In this document: positions 8,302-17,239 of the stretch, piece by piece
Layout: each line of letters starts with the position of its first letter
Position numbering within the stretch: position 1 is the stretch's first letter
Assembly (NCBI GenBank): GCA_016780775.1
Contig: JADHLI010000001.1
Span: 62,001-126,000, forward strand
DNA: 64,000 nucleotides
From: Alphaproteobacteria bacterium
GTDB lineage: Bacteria; Pseudomonadota; Alphaproteobacteria; Puniceispirillales; Puniceispirillaceae
Direction: 5' to 3'
Program-made: the position numbers and the translations under genes
Notes under the pieces: generated by a model
What the model was told of the DNA's origin: nothing
Seen by the model: the letters and a program-made list of their open reading frames with translations, nothing else
Database searches by the model: none

Positions 8302-8394
8302 ATTCTGGCCAAAAATACTGGCCAAAGATACTGGCCGTAAATACCTGCCATAGATACCTGCCTTAGATACCCGCTTTAGATACCGACCAAAGAT
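8291..8394. repeat. 13-nt tandem repeat, 8 degenerate copies
   Basis: Eight contiguous 13-base units (consensus roughly ACCTGCCATAGAT) run without gaps from inside the last codons of the photolyase-like gene to 8394. The first unit contains the TAG stop. The period is not a multiple of three, so it is not a coding repeat. It fills the gap between two convergent genes where a terminator would be expected. Confidence 0.92.
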
Positions 8395-8415
8395 ATAGGG
8401 GCTGTGAAATCTAGC

Positions 8416-9597
8416 TTAGTTGTTTATCCTGCGGATCATCACGCGGCCAGCAGGCTTGTTATTCACGTTGCGCACAGTCTCGGTCGCTTGCGAATAGACC
8501 ACTGTCTCAATGCCAAAATTATCCACTACATTCACGCGGGCCCGGATACGGTCGCCAACAAAGGCTTGCGAGAGTTGCAGGCTGCGCTGGCTCTCACTAC
8601 CAGCAACAGATTCCCACGTGCGGCCATCTGTTGACCGCTCCCAGACAGAGGCCATGCTAGCAATGCCATCAAAATCGGACAGGGTGCTTGTGTTAAGCGT
8701 TAGTTCTGCACCCTCAACGATGCGGCCCCGCACAACCACCTCGCCTTGCAGCGGGTTGTCAATATTGGCCACTATTTCTGTGGCATCTGAAACCAATGTC
8801 TCACGCGTGCCAAAGCCGTCAATATAGCTAATTACCGAGCGATAGCTAAAACCAACATCTGTCTGGTCAAGCTGCAGGGTATCGCTGAACTGGTCTGGAA
8901 CATTCTCCCAATTGGTACGCTGAGAAGAGCGCTGCCAAATCAGGGCTATCTGGCCAATGCCATCTTCATCTGAAATGCGACTTGTATCAACATAGAGCGC
9001 ACTATTTTCTTTAGCTTCGCCTTGAATCTCAGGCATGCCCATTGGACGGTCATTTACGTTGCGAACCGGCTTTGATGGAGGGCTAATCATCATTTCAGCA
9101 TTACCCTGACCATCTACATAAGAGATCTGGACGCGTAAATATTTTCCAACTTCCGAATCGCGCGGCGTAAAGCTAGGCTGTATAGCCCCTGGAATAATCA
9201 GCCAGTTACTGCCATCACTTGAGATTTGCCACTGTACCTGAATAGAGCCAAGCCCATCACCATCTTTTAGTGATTCGACATCAATGACCAACTCATCATT
9301 TTCCACAGCATCAAAGCTGTCGTCACCGCCGCCTGAGCTGCCAGCGTTATTCCCAGAAGAACCGCTAGTAGAGTTTCCAGAAGCGCCGCCAGAAGTAGAA
9401 CTGCCAGAAGCAGAACTACCAGAAGCGCTGGCGCTGTTGCCAGCATTAGAGCCAGTGCCAGCTGTTGCGGTCGCGGCACCATTTGGTGTTGAGGCATCCA
9501 CCTCTTCTGGCTTGATATCGGGATCCCCCCCTGCCAGACAACTGCCTGTCGCAAGAAAACTGACACCCATAATTAACAGGCCTGCGCGCTTCAACAT
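8416..9597 (-). CDS. Secreted repeat protein with three DEDG-type modules
   Basis: Start ATG at 9597 is set by GAGGAG seven bases upstream; the open frame runs further but lacks support. Residues 1-20 form a signal peptide with a cysteine (LATGSC) that is a poor lipobox. A low-complexity Ser/Gly/Ala/Asn linker of about 70 residues follows. Then come three modules of about 95 residues, each with a D.DG.G/A start, a W(Q/E)-SSDG-NW core, a VG..(R/Y) segment, a (S/N)(Y/V).D..G segment and a closing N(V/I)(N/D)(N/D) motif. Such modules are normally strung together in giant RTX-type adhesins; here they form a stand-alone 393-residue protein. Its function is unknown; a role at the cell surface is likely. 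Confidence 0.72.
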   Translation of the reverse strand: MLKRAGLLIMGVSFLATGSCLAGGDPDIKPEEVDASTPNGAATATAGTGSNAGNSASASGSSASGSSTSGGASGNSTSGSSGNNAGSSGGGDDSFDAVENDELVIDVESLKDGDGLGSIQVQWQISSDGSNWLIIPGAIQPSFTPRDSEVGKYLRVQISYVDGQGNAEMMISPPSKPVRNVNDRPMGMPEIQGEAKENSALYVDTSRISDEDGIGQIALIWQRSSQRTNWENVPDQFSDTLQLDQTDVGFSYRSVISYIDGFGTRETLVSDATEIVANIDNPLQGEVVVRGRIVEGAELTLNTSTLSDFDGIASMASVWERSTDGRTWESVAGSESQRSLQLSQAFVGDRIRARVNVVDNFGIETVVYSQATETVRNVNNKPAGRVMIRRINN

Positions 9598-9984
9598 GTT
9601 TTCACTCCTCAGCTCAGCGTTTGATGGACTAGCAAGTCCACTCAGACTCCAACTTTTGTTCATAAACGACTAAGATGACTATTTTTCTTAATTTTATTAA
9701 CAAAGTATTAAACCCCTGTCACTTTCTCTTATTTTGCGCTAAAAATCAACAATTGGATGTTGCAAGTGCTTTCGCCTTGGGCATTTGTAAGCTATAAAAT
9801 ATATTTGCGCCTTATTATGAAGCCTCAAAGGGGTGTGAATCACAACATTTTGGGTATTTTTTCGGGCTGTGATTTAGTAACATAGCCTTTTAGGTTATAC
9901 ATACTGCTCAAAGGTATAATGCCGATCTGGACGCCAAAAGATGATGGTTGCCAAAAGATAATATTTAAATGAATGAGAGATAAG
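9598..9984. promoter_or_regulatory. Divergent gap with TATAAT and a 17-nt direct repeat
   Basis: The gap between the repeat protein and the HbpS-like gene holds no supported gene. TATAAT at 9915-9920 is a perfect -10 element for the plus-strand gene, without a good -35. Two copies of GCCAAAAGAT in 17-base units start at 9933 and 9950. Confidence 0.4.
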
Positions 9985-10419
9985 ATGAGCCAATTAAACC
10001 TTGAAACCTGCCAGATAATTGCCAATGCCGCACTCGCTAGCGCTACCGAAATGGGGTTGAAGCCTATTTGCGTGGTTGTTTTGGATGACCGTGCAAGCTT
10101 GCGTTTATGCGTTAATCAAGATGGTACTTCTATTGACCGTCATCGGATCGCACATGGTAAGGCAAAAGCCGCTATGTCGCTTGGCATGGGATCACGTGCT
10201 CTTGGTGACCGTGCTGAGGTGCAGGCCTATTTCATTGACGCGGTTGGCCGCATGTTGGATGGCGACTTCATTCCAGTGCCTGGCGGCGTTTTGGTCAAAA
10301 ATACTGCTGGCGAGATTTTGGGTGCGGTCGGAATTTCTGGCGACTTGTCTGATAATGATGAAAAAGCAGCAGTCGCAGGTATTAAGGCCGCAGGCCTTAG
10401 CGCCGATACGGGTGCATAG
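9985..10419 (+). CDS. GlcG/HbpS-family heme-binding-like protein
   Basis: A small cytosolic protein of the GlcG/HbpS (DUF336) fold. Visible family features are the N-terminal helix LETCQIIANAALASATEMGL, the VVVLDDRASL strand, and the C-terminal PVPGGVLVKN and GAVGISGD segments. Members bind heme or are linked to glycolate or cob(I)yrinate metabolism; none of those partners is next to it. The ATG at 9985 follows a GAGAG; an in-frame ATG at 9973 would add four residues. Length (144) is normal. Confidence 0.8.
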   Translation: MSQLNLETCQIIANAALASATEMGLKPICVVVLDDRASLRLCVNQDGTSIDRHRIAHGKAKAAMSLGMGSRALGDRAEVQAYFIDAVGRMLDGDFIPVPGGVLVKNTAGEILGAVGISGDLSDNDEKAAVAGIKAAGLSADTGA

Positions 10420-10494
10420 ATTTTTAGACCTGTCACTTGGATAGCGTTTCTGCTAATTAGCAGGGGATAACGCCCAGATGAAAGTGAAAGATGC

Positions 10495-11364
10495 ATGAAT
10501 ATTTACCGCGCCATTAAAGAAGAAATGCTGGTGCCTATTCACCGTGCGGGATGGCCCTTTATTGCGCTATTTGCTGCGATTACGGTGGTGATTGGCCTTG
10601 CTTTTGAGCCTTTTTTCTGGCTTGGCGTACCAGCTACAGTGTGGTGTGTATATTTTTTCCGTAATCCTTTGCGTGTGACACCGCTAGATCCTCTGGCTGT
10701 GATTGCCCCGGCAGATGGGCGTGTTCTGTCTGTGGGGGAGGCAGAATTACCGCCTGAATTGAATCTGCCGCAAGGGCGCTGGCGGTGTATTTCCATCTTC
10801 ATGAATGTGTTTGATGTGCATGTGAATCGTAGCCCTATTGCGGCTGAGGTGGCAGACAGCCACTATGTAAAAGGCGCATTTGTTAATGCTAGTCTGGATA
10901 AGGCTAATGTCGATAATGAACGTCTCGCTCTGGTGCTGAATACTAATAATAGTTCTGTGCCTCAAATTGGCTGTGTACAGATAGCTGGGCTCGTGGCGCG
11001 GCGTATTTTATGCGATGTTGATATTGGCGATAAGCTAGGCGCTGGGCAGGTTTATGGGCTTATCCGTTTTGGTAGCCGTGTTGATGTTTGGCTGCCTCTA
11101 TCAGCAGAGCCATTAGTGCTGGCAGGTCAGCGTACATTAGCCGGTGAGACGGTGCTGGCAAAATTGCCAAAAAGCCAAGCTGTAAAACAGGTGGCGGCAC
11201 AGGCAGAAAAGTCAGCGGTTAAAAGTTCAGCCCCAAAATCAGTCCCAAAATCAGCCCCCAAGTCAGTGAAAGAAACAGCTAAAAAAGTCACCAAAAAAGC
11301 GGCCAAAAAAGCTGCCAAGAAAACTGCCAAAAAAGCTGCCAAAAAAGTTATGAGCAAAGGCTAG
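10495..11364 (+). CDS. psd: Phosphatidylserine decarboxylase proenzyme with lysine-rich C-terminal tail
   Basis: Converts phosphatidylserine to phosphatidylethanolamine at the inner membrane. The N-terminus has two hydrophobic segments (about 18-52). The PADGRV and MNVFDVHVNRSP motifs are present, and the self-cleavage site appears as RFGSR near residue 184, where the serine becomes the pyruvoyl group. The enzyme body ends near residue 222. About 65 further residues of KSAPKS and KKAAKK type resemble a histone H1 tail; this is not part of the family. pssA follows 16 bases later, the usual alphaproteobacterial order. Confidence 0.93.
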   Translation: MNIYRAIKEEMLVPIHRAGWPFIALFAAITVVIGLAFEPFFWLGVPATVWCVYFFRNPLRVTPLDPLAVIAPADGRVLSVGEAELPPELNLPQGRWRCISIFMNVFDVHVNRSPIAAEVADSHYVKGAFVNASLDKANVDNERLALVLNTNNSSVPQIGCVQIAGLVARRILCDVDIGDKLGAGQVYGLIRFGSRVDVWLPLSAEPLVLAGQRTLAGETVLAKLPKSQAVKQVAAQAEKSAVKSSAPKSVPKSAPKSVKETAKKVTKKAAKKAAKKTAKKAAKKVMSKG

Positions 11365-11380
11365 GGGGGGTGGTTTAAAG

Positions 11381-12181
11381 ATGGCAGATCAAAATGATGC
11401 AGCCCCTAAGCCAAGACAAGTAAAGCGCAAGCCATTTCGTTCCGTGTCAATGAATTGGCTGCTGCCAAATATGTTGACGATAGGCGGGCTAGTCTCAGGC
11501 CTAACAGCTTTGCGATACGCTCTGGACGGTAAATGGATGGCAGCGGTAACCCTGATTGTGCTTGCCGCTATTTTTGATGCGCTGGATGGGCGGATGGCTC
11601 GTCTCCTGAAATCTACGAGCGCTTTTGGTGCTGCTTTGGATAGCTTGTCTGATGCGGTCGTTTTCGGGGTTGTTCCTGCTTTATGCTTATATTTATGGGC
11701 TTTGCAGGGTTCTGGGAATTTTGCTTGGGGAACCGCGTTGTTTTTTGCGGTTTGCGTGCTGTTGCGCCTTGCCCGTTTCAATTCAGAATTGCCAGACAGA
11801 CCTGAATATACACAAAGTTTTTTTGTGGGTATTCCTGCTCCTGCCGCGGCTTTTCTAGTGCTAACGCCGATTGTTGCAGAACATTTATTCGCGCTTGCAT
11901 GGCTAACAGATGAAACAACTATTTCGCTTGTATTAATAACCGTAGGTGCAGGCGCGGTAAGCACGCTTCCGACCTTTAACGGCAAAACCTTTAAAGTGCC
12001 AAGCCAGGCTATTTTGCCTTTCCTTGCCCTTATCGCTCTTCTTGGTGCGATGATAGCGATGCGGCCATGGGCGGTATATTTGGGACTAGCAGGACTATAT
12101 TTATTCAGCTTTCCGGTTTCGTGTGCTGCTTTTTATCGCCGGCGCCGCAATTTTCAAAAACGGCAGGGAAGCGCTGAATAG
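11381..12181 (+). CDS. pssA: CDP-diacylglycerol-serine O-phosphatidyltransferase
   Basis: Makes phosphatidylserine from CDP-diacylglycerol and serine, feeding Psd encoded just upstream. The CDP-alcohol phosphotransferase signature is complete near residues 70-92: DG-RMAR-8 residues-G-3-D-3-D. There are about six to eight membrane segments in 266 residues. The N-terminal 20 residues are polar and basic. It forms an operon with psd. A T-run at about 12244 after a weak stem may end the transcript. Confidence 0.94.
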   Translation: MADQNDAAPKPRQVKRKPFRSVSMNWLLPNMLTIGGLVSGLTALRYALDGKWMAAVTLIVLAAIFDALDGRMARLLKSTSAFGAALDSLSDAVVFGVVPALCLYLWALQGSGNFAWGTALFFAVCVLLRLARFNSELPDRPEYTQSFFVGIPAPAAAFLVLTPIVAEHLFALAWLTDETTISLVLITVGAGAVSTLPTFNGKTFKVPSQAILPFLALIALLGAMIAMRPWAVYLGLAGLYLFSFPVSCAAFYRRRRNFQKRQGSAE

Positions 12182-12359
12182 GGCTTGAATTTTTTAAATC
12201 TTTTTCACCTGCAATAGGCATGGCAATAAGTTTATGTTAGCCTTTTTTTAAGTTATTCACGAATGATTGGTGTAAGCAATATTTGCTAGCGCAAAGCACC
12301 TGCGATACGCTAATCAAAGGAATAAAAACGATTAAAAAGAGAAGCTTGAGAGAAGGCTT

Positions 12360-12770
12360 ATGGCCGAAACACTTTTAGATAAATGCCTTGGACGTAATAT
12401 CCGTATGACCTCACAGCGTCAGACGATTATCAAGGTCATTGAAGGCTCAGATGATCATCCAGATGTAGATCAGCTCTATCTCCGCTCGGTCGCAGAGGAT
12501 AATACCATTTCTATTGCTACGGTCTATCGCACGGTTAAATTGCTAGAAGAAGCAGGGGTCATCGAAAAGCTGGAATTTGGTGATGGGCGCGCGCGCTATG
12601 AGGAAGCAAGAGAGCATCACGAACATCTAGTAGATGTAGAGACAGGTGAGGTTATTGAGTTTTTCCATGCAGAATTAGAGGCCTTAAAAGAAGAAATTGC
12701 CCAGAAAATGGGTTATGAGCTTATTGATCACCGCCTAGAATTGTATGGTAAGAAAATTAAGGACAGTTAA
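12360..12770 (+). CDS. fur: Fur/Mur-family metal-responsive repressor
   Basis: A 136-residue DNA-binding regulator. It has the winged-helix recognition segment ISIATVYRTVKLLEEAG, the histidine-rich metal site HEHLVDVETGEVIEF and the C-terminal DHRLELYGKK. The two CXXC zinc motifs of enterobacterial Fur are absent, as in the alphaproteobacterial Fur proteins that often respond to manganese (Mur). It stands alone after psd-pssA. Which metal it senses cannot be decided here. Confidence 0.88.
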   Translation: MAETLLDKCLGRNIRMTSQRQTIIKVIEGSDDHPDVDQLYLRSVAEDNTISIATVYRTVKLLEEAGVIEKLEFGDGRARYEEAREHHEHLVDVETGEVIEFFHAELEALKEEIAQKMGYELIDHRLELYGKKIKDS

Positions 12771-12822
12771 ACGCTAAGAGCTGTCTAATTAGGGTGTCTT
12801 AATTCATCTGGGGAGGGGATTT

Positions 12823-14436
12823 ATGATGTCAGTAATTTGGGGGCGTTATACAGTATGGGTAGCCACCGCCCTAGCCAGCCTCGCGAGTATTGTTCTTGGG
12901 CTTACCCTGCATGCCTCTTTCTGGATTGTTGCCGTCCTTGCGGCAGCCTTATTTTTGCTTGGACTTTCAGATTACACCCAAAAAAAGCGCGGCGTGATTG
13001 CCAATTATCCTTTATTGGGGCGGATGCGCTATATTTTGGAATCTATTCGCCCTGAATTACGGCAATATTTTTGGGAAGCAGATACAGATGAGCTGCCCTA
13101 TTCACGCAACCAGCGCGCTATGGTGTATCAACGCGCCAAAGGTATTTTGGCAGCGCGGCCATTAGGTACGGTTCTGGATATCTATAAAGAAGATTATAAC
13201 TGGCTAAACCATTCCATTATGCCTAGCCATATTGAGGATAAGGATTTCCGGGTATGTGTAGGAGAGGGCGAACAGGCCTATCACTGCGCGTTATTGAATA
13301 TTTCTGGCACGTCTTTCGGGGCGATGTCACCGCCCGCTATTCAGGCCCTGAATAAGGGCGCAAAGCTAGGCGGATTTGCCCATAATACAGGTGAGGGCGC
13401 GTTTTCCAAATATCATGCCGCAGGCGGCGGGGATGTTATCTGGCAGATCTCCACAGGCTATTTTGGTTGCCGCACCAAAGATGGCCAGTTTGATGCTGAT
13501 ATTTTTGCTACGACTGCTAGCCAGCCGCAAATTAAGATGATTGAGATCAAGATATCGCAAGGGGCAAAGCCTGGCCATGGGGGGATGCTGCTAGCCCCTA
13601 AAGTTACGCCAGAAATCGCTGAAACCAGAGGGATAGAGGCCTATGAGGATTGTATATCGCCTTCTCGCCATAGCGAATTTTCCACCCCCCGCGAGTTGCT
13701 AGAATTTGCCGCGCGCTTGCGCCAGCTCTCAGGAGGCAAGCCAGTTGGCATAAAGCTATGTATTGGTCATCCTTGGGAGTTTGCGGCGATTGTCAAAGCG
13801 ATGGTGGAGACCGAAATTGCGCTGGATTTTGTGACTGTTGATGGGGCAGAGGGCGGCACGGGTGCGGCACCTGTGGAATTTACCGACCATCTGGGCTGCC
13901 CCTTACGCGATGCGCTGGTCTATGTGGATAACGCGCTGAAAGGGGCGGGGTTGCGTGGGCGGGTCAAGGTTGCCGCGTCTGGCAAGATTGTCTCAGCCTA
14001 TGATGTAGTGCGGCATATCGCGCTGGGGGCGGATTGGTGCAATATGGCACGGCCTTTCATGTTTGCGCTGGGCTGTATTCAGGCACGTGATTGTGCCTCA
14101 GGCGATTGTCCAACCGGCCTTGCCACGATGAACCCGCAGCGTTACCGCGTGGTGGATATCGAAGAACGGGCAAAAAGGGTGGCCAACTTTCAGCAAAATA
14201 CGATTGAATCGGTGGCAGAGATGCTGGAGGCTGCTGGCCTACACAGCCCGCAAGAGCTCAGCCGCCGCCATATTGTTCGCCGCTTATCCGCTAGCCAGAT
14301 ACAGCTAGCAGATCAGATTTATCCAAAGGTGGCAGATGGCGCGTTGTTGCGCGGTGAGACGGTGGAAGATGCGCGTCTGGCCTCTTACTGGTACCGCGTT
14401 ACCCCGGATAGCTTCGCGCCAATAGAACCGAAATAG
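12823..14436 (+). CDS. FMN-binding glutamate synthase-like protein, membrane anchored
   Basis: Two N-terminal hydrophobic segments (about residues 10-48) are followed by a glutamate-synthase central/FMN barrel: SFGAMSPPAI, HNTGEGAFSKYH, KISQGAKPGHGGML, VTVDGAEGGTGAAP and the iron-sulfur motif C-5-C-4-CPTG near residues 422-434. No glutamine amidotransferase domain is present, so it is not a complete GltB. Related proteins in many proteobacteria have no settled function. SD GGGGAGG precedes the ATG, and an alternative ATG lies one codon later. It ends before a bidirectional terminator. Confidence 0.88.
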   Translation: MMSVIWGRYTVWVATALASLASIVLGLTLHASFWIVAVLAAALFLLGLSDYTQKKRGVIANYPLLGRMRYILESIRPELRQYFWEADTDELPYSRNQRAMVYQRAKGILAARPLGTVLDIYKEDYNWLNHSIMPSHIEDKDFRVCVGEGEQAYHCALLNISGTSFGAMSPPAIQALNKGAKLGGFAHNTGEGAFSKYHAAGGGDVIWQISTGYFGCRTKDGQFDADIFATTASQPQIKMIEIKISQGAKPGHGGMLLAPKVTPEIAETRGIEAYEDCISPSRHSEFSTPRELLEFAARLRQLSGGKPVGIKLCIGHPWEFAAIVKAMVETEIALDFVTVDGAEGGTGAAPVEFTDHLGCPLRDALVYVDNALKGAGLRGRVKVAASGKIVSAYDVVRHIALGADWCNMARPFMFALGCIQARDCASGDCPTGLATMNPQRYRVVDIEERAKRVANFQQNTIESVAEMLEAAGLHSPQELSRRHIVRRLSASQIQLADQIYPKVADGALLRGETVEDARLASYWYRVTPDSFAPIEPK

Positions 14437-14518
14437 ACAGGCGTAGGATCAGAACAGCCCTGATTTTTGGCATGGTTTCTGATTTCCTGTTTGCTCGCTT
14501 TGCGGTCTGGGCAGGTGC

Positions 14519-14547
14519 AAAAAGGCCAGCTGACAGCTGGCCTTTTT
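14519..14547. terminator. Bidirectional intrinsic terminator
   Basis: AAAAAGGCCAGCT pairs perfectly with AGCTGGCCTTTTT around a GAC loop. It lies between the convergent glutamate-synthase-like and RTX genes and gives a U-tract on both strands. Confidence 0.93.
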
Positions 14548-14573
14548 ATTATCCTGTTTTTTGAGGAAAATGG

Positions 14574-15588
14574 TTAGACGATATCCAGCAATATATTATC
14601 GGCCTCTGCCACGCCTATCGTCCCGCCAGCCGCATAATAGGCGGCCATATCCGTGCTACTTAGATAGTCAAGTTTGATTTGGCTACCAAGGGTAATTTTA
14701 TTGGGCAGCTCTTCGTCTTTTTCAAACTGCATTTTGAATTGGACGATTAGGTCATACTCATCAAATTCTGTATCATGATTGGCAGTGATTTTTACCCATC
14801 CCTTGTCTATCCATTCCTGCTGGACGCGTACCTTGTCCACTCCGATGTCAAAATCATCAACAATGTCGTGGATTTGGATGCCTGTGTCACGTATGCCTGG
14901 ATTTCGCACGATTATTTTGGACAGAACAAAAATATCTGCCCCGTCACCGCCATGTAAAACATCATCGCCTAGCTCGCCATCCAGCGTGTCATGGCCGTCG
15001 CCGCCATGCAGAATATCAACGCCATCGCCGCCATCCAGACTATCATCGCCATCGCCGCCATTCAGGATATCATCGCCGCCCTTGCCGATAATCTTGTCAT
15101 CGCCCAGCGTACCGACAATAACATTATCGTCATTATCGCCCTTTAGCTTGCCACCTTTTTCGATATTGATGGCATAATCAAGATAGTGATATTTGTTCGG
15201 ATTATCCTTATCATGCACCCGTATTTTATAGGTGTCACGCACCTGTCGTGCCGATTCAAACCCTTCCCATATTGGCCAGGTAAATTTCTTTAACTCACCC
15301 TTCCACCAAAAGGTGACCACCCATTCTTTATTATACAGGATCGAAGAATGAATATTATCCAGGCTGGCAAAGGTCATGATATATATATATATATGTGGTC
15401 GGGCTACCAGCTTTAAATTCGGGACGGATGTGATACGCCATATCACGGATATCTGCCCTGCCAGCTTCATCCAGCTGAAGCTCCTGGCCACTCATGGCAC
15501 TGTAAAATTCATAACTGTTAATCAACGTTCCGCTACCACGAACCAAATGATAGGATTGATAGCCATTACTGGCGGTTTTGCTACTCAT
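14574..15588 (-). CDS. RTX calcium-binding repeat protein, frame broken at an (AT)8 tract
   Basis: The natural start is ATG at 15588, with GGGAGGT seven bases upstream. That frame gives about 69 residues (MSSKTASNG... to ...AGSPTTYIYIY), enters the (AT)8 tract at 15379-15394, then stops soon after. The next frame, from MTFASLDNIHSS, continues without a break to 14574. It carries six to seven RTX nonapeptides (GGxGxDxL type) at about 15118-14935, followed by a C-terminal domain of about 120 residues. With nine or six AT units the two parts join into one protein of about 335 residues; with eight they do not. No classical signal peptide is seen, as expected for type I secretion. Either slippage-controlled expression or an assembly error is possible. 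Confidence 0.75.
15379..15394. repeat. (AT)8 dinucleotide tract inside the RTX gene
   Basis: Eight AT units lie exactly where the reading frame of the RTX gene changes. Adding one unit or removing two restores a continuous frame from the SD-supported start at 15588. Confidence 0.95.
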
Positions 15589-15600
15589 TATGCTACCTCC

Positions 15601-15645
15601 CAATTATCGCGCTCTCAATTATCGCGCTCCTAATTATCGCGCTCC
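15601..15645. repeat. 15-nt tandem repeat, 3 copies
   Basis: Three nearly identical units CAATTATCGCGCTCC/T start at 15601, 15616 and 15631, just upstream of the RTX gene's ribosome site. They lie in the likely leader or promoter of that gene. Confidence 0.9.
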
Positions 15646-15797
15646 TCGGGCACTGCGCCGAATTTCCGTCTGAGAGAGGCTAGTGAGACGCAATTAAGTC
15701 AAAAAAGCAATAATCAAACGCTAATATTCACGCAGATGTGATTAGGGCATGATGTTTCTTGCAGGCATCTATCCTGCCGCGTCCATATCCCCCCCCA

Positions 15798-15836
15798 CTA
15801 ATTGACAGGGCTAATTGACAGGGCTAATTGACAAGC
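15798..15836. repeat. 13-nt tandem repeat, 3 copies
   Basis: Two exact units and one diverged unit of CTAATTGACAGGG start at 15798, 15811 and 15824, upstream of the MFS gene. TTGACA occurs in the units and could act as a repeated -35 element (inference). Confidence 0.9.
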
Positions 15837-15932
15837 TAGGGGCAGGCTTGCCATACAGGTAAGGGGCAGGCGCTATCTGTTTGCCGCACTTCTTTGGCCG
15901 ACGCGCCGCTTCTCTGCCCGGAATTTACGTTG

Positions 15933-17129
15933 ATGCTGAAACCCTATCTGTCCATGCCGCCAACCGTGTGGCGTATGACCATCGCGCAAGGCCTGTCTAT
16001 GAGCGTGATGAATATCAATATCATCAATACTGGTCTAGCAGGTGCGCTTCTTGCGCCGGCTTTGTGGATGGCAACCTTGCCGCTGTCCCTGCAATTTGTA
16101 GCCGTGATAATGGCCACCTTGCCAGCTTCTTTACTGATGGCACGTTTCGGGCGGGGGCCAGTTTTCATCATTGGGGTTTGTATCGCGCTTACCGCGACCC
16201 TGATACAGGGGCTAGCCCTTATTCGCGGGGATTTTACCTTATTTATCAGCGGCTCTGTCTTGCTTGGCTTCTCGCATGGTACCGCCCAATTTTATCGCTA
16301 TGCGGCGGCGGATGCGGTGGCGGTGGCTGATAAGCCTAAGGCGGTTTCGTTCGTGCTTTTGGGCGGGTTGTTTGCTGCCTTTGTGGGGCCGGAAATAGCC
16401 TACCGGTTTGTTGGTGCGGTGGATGGCGCACCTTATGCGGGCGCGTTTTTCGGTGCGGCAGGGGTGCAATTTTTTGCCTTTTTTGCGCTGGCTGGGCTGG
16501 ATATCCCCCCACCTGATAGGCGTGGAAGCGCCGGGCGTCCGCTTTCTGCTTTTTTTGCTACTGCCAGCTTTCGCCTTGGCCTTGTAGTGGCAGCGCTAGG
16601 CTATGCCTGCATGTCTTTTTTGATGACAGCAACCCCTCTGCAAATCGTGAATATCAGCCAGCTTGGCACCGAAGAGAATGCCCGTGTTATCCAATGGCAT
16701 GTTATTGCGATGTTTGCCCCCTCATTTTTTACTGGCCTTTTAGTATCTAAATTTGGGGTAAGATGGATGATAGTGCTGGGCGCCCTGTTATATGGGCTGG
16801 TCGCAGTGTTCGCACTGGCTGGGAACAGCTTCTGGCATTATTTTGCCGCCCTATTCTTGCTCGGTCTGGGCTGGAATTTTCTGTTTGTTACTGGCACGAC
16901 TTTGATTGCGCGTATTGCGAAGCCAGTGGAGCGGGGACGCGTGCAGGGCGTATCTGATCTGGTTATTTTCGCTTGTGTAGCTATCGCCTCGCTCAGCGCT
17001 GGGGTTTTGCACTCCGCTATAGGCTGGGACGGGCTGGTATTATCCTGTCTGCTGCCTATGGGGCTGATTATGGCGATGCTTCTGGCTACCCCGCAAGCGC
17101 GGTTGGATGCAGAAAAAGACCTGCAATGA
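15933..17129 (+). CDS. MFS transporter
   Basis: A twelve-segment major-facilitator carrier of 398 residues when started at ATG 15933 (GGAA about nine bases upstream); a TTG 13 codons earlier is possible. The loop 2-3 region has LMARFGRGP, a degenerate form of the MFS GxxxDRxGR motif, and the second half repeats this as LLVSKFGVRWM. No substrate is suggested by motifs or neighbours. It is flanked by the RTX gene and the small-RNA gene. Confidence 0.8.
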   Translation: MLKPYLSMPPTVWRMTIAQGLSMSVMNINIINTGLAGALLAPALWMATLPLSLQFVAVIMATLPASLLMARFGRGPVFIIGVCIALTATLIQGLALIRGDFTLFISGSVLLGFSHGTAQFYRYAAADAVAVADKPKAVSFVLLGGLFAAFVGPEIAYRFVGAVDGAPYAGAFFGAAGVQFFAFFALAGLDIPPPDRRGSAGRPLSAFFATASFRLGLVVAALGYACMSFLMTATPLQIVNISQLGTEENARVIQWHVIAMFAPSFFTGLLVSKFGVRWMIVLGALLYGLVAVFALAGNSFWHYFAALFLLGLGWNFLFVTGTTLIARIAKPVERGRVQGVSDLVIFACVAIASLSAGVLHSAIGWDGLVLSCLLPMGLIMAMLLATPQARLDAEKDLQ

Positions 17130-17239
17130 TGCGCCGCAAATTCTAATTATGGTGCAATGCACAAAAAAATTACAAGCTATTATTAGTTCTAAAATAGAAA
17201 CAATAACTTTCTAGGCTGGAAAAATTACAGGAAAATGAC

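Larger units (their letters stand above)
15589..15932. other. Divergent gap with two short tandem repeats
   Basis: The 344-bp gap between the RTX and MFS genes holds no supported gene. It contains two separate tandem repeats (15 nt x3 and 13 nt x3). A TTG-initiated extension of the MFS frame reaches into it but lacks a ribosome site. Confidence 0.6.

Noticed and set aside
8291-8394. Considered as a CRISPR array
   Set aside because: Units are 13 nt, contiguous and without spacers; no cas genes are in the window.
11389-11985. A 198-codon minus-strand frame inside pssA
   Set aside because: Antisense shadow of a gene with a complete CDP-alcohol phosphotransferase signature.
14779-15177. A plus-strand frame rich in Ser/Pro opposite the RTX repeats
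   Set aside because: It is the mirror image of GGxGxD repeat codons; repetitive shadow frames are expected there.
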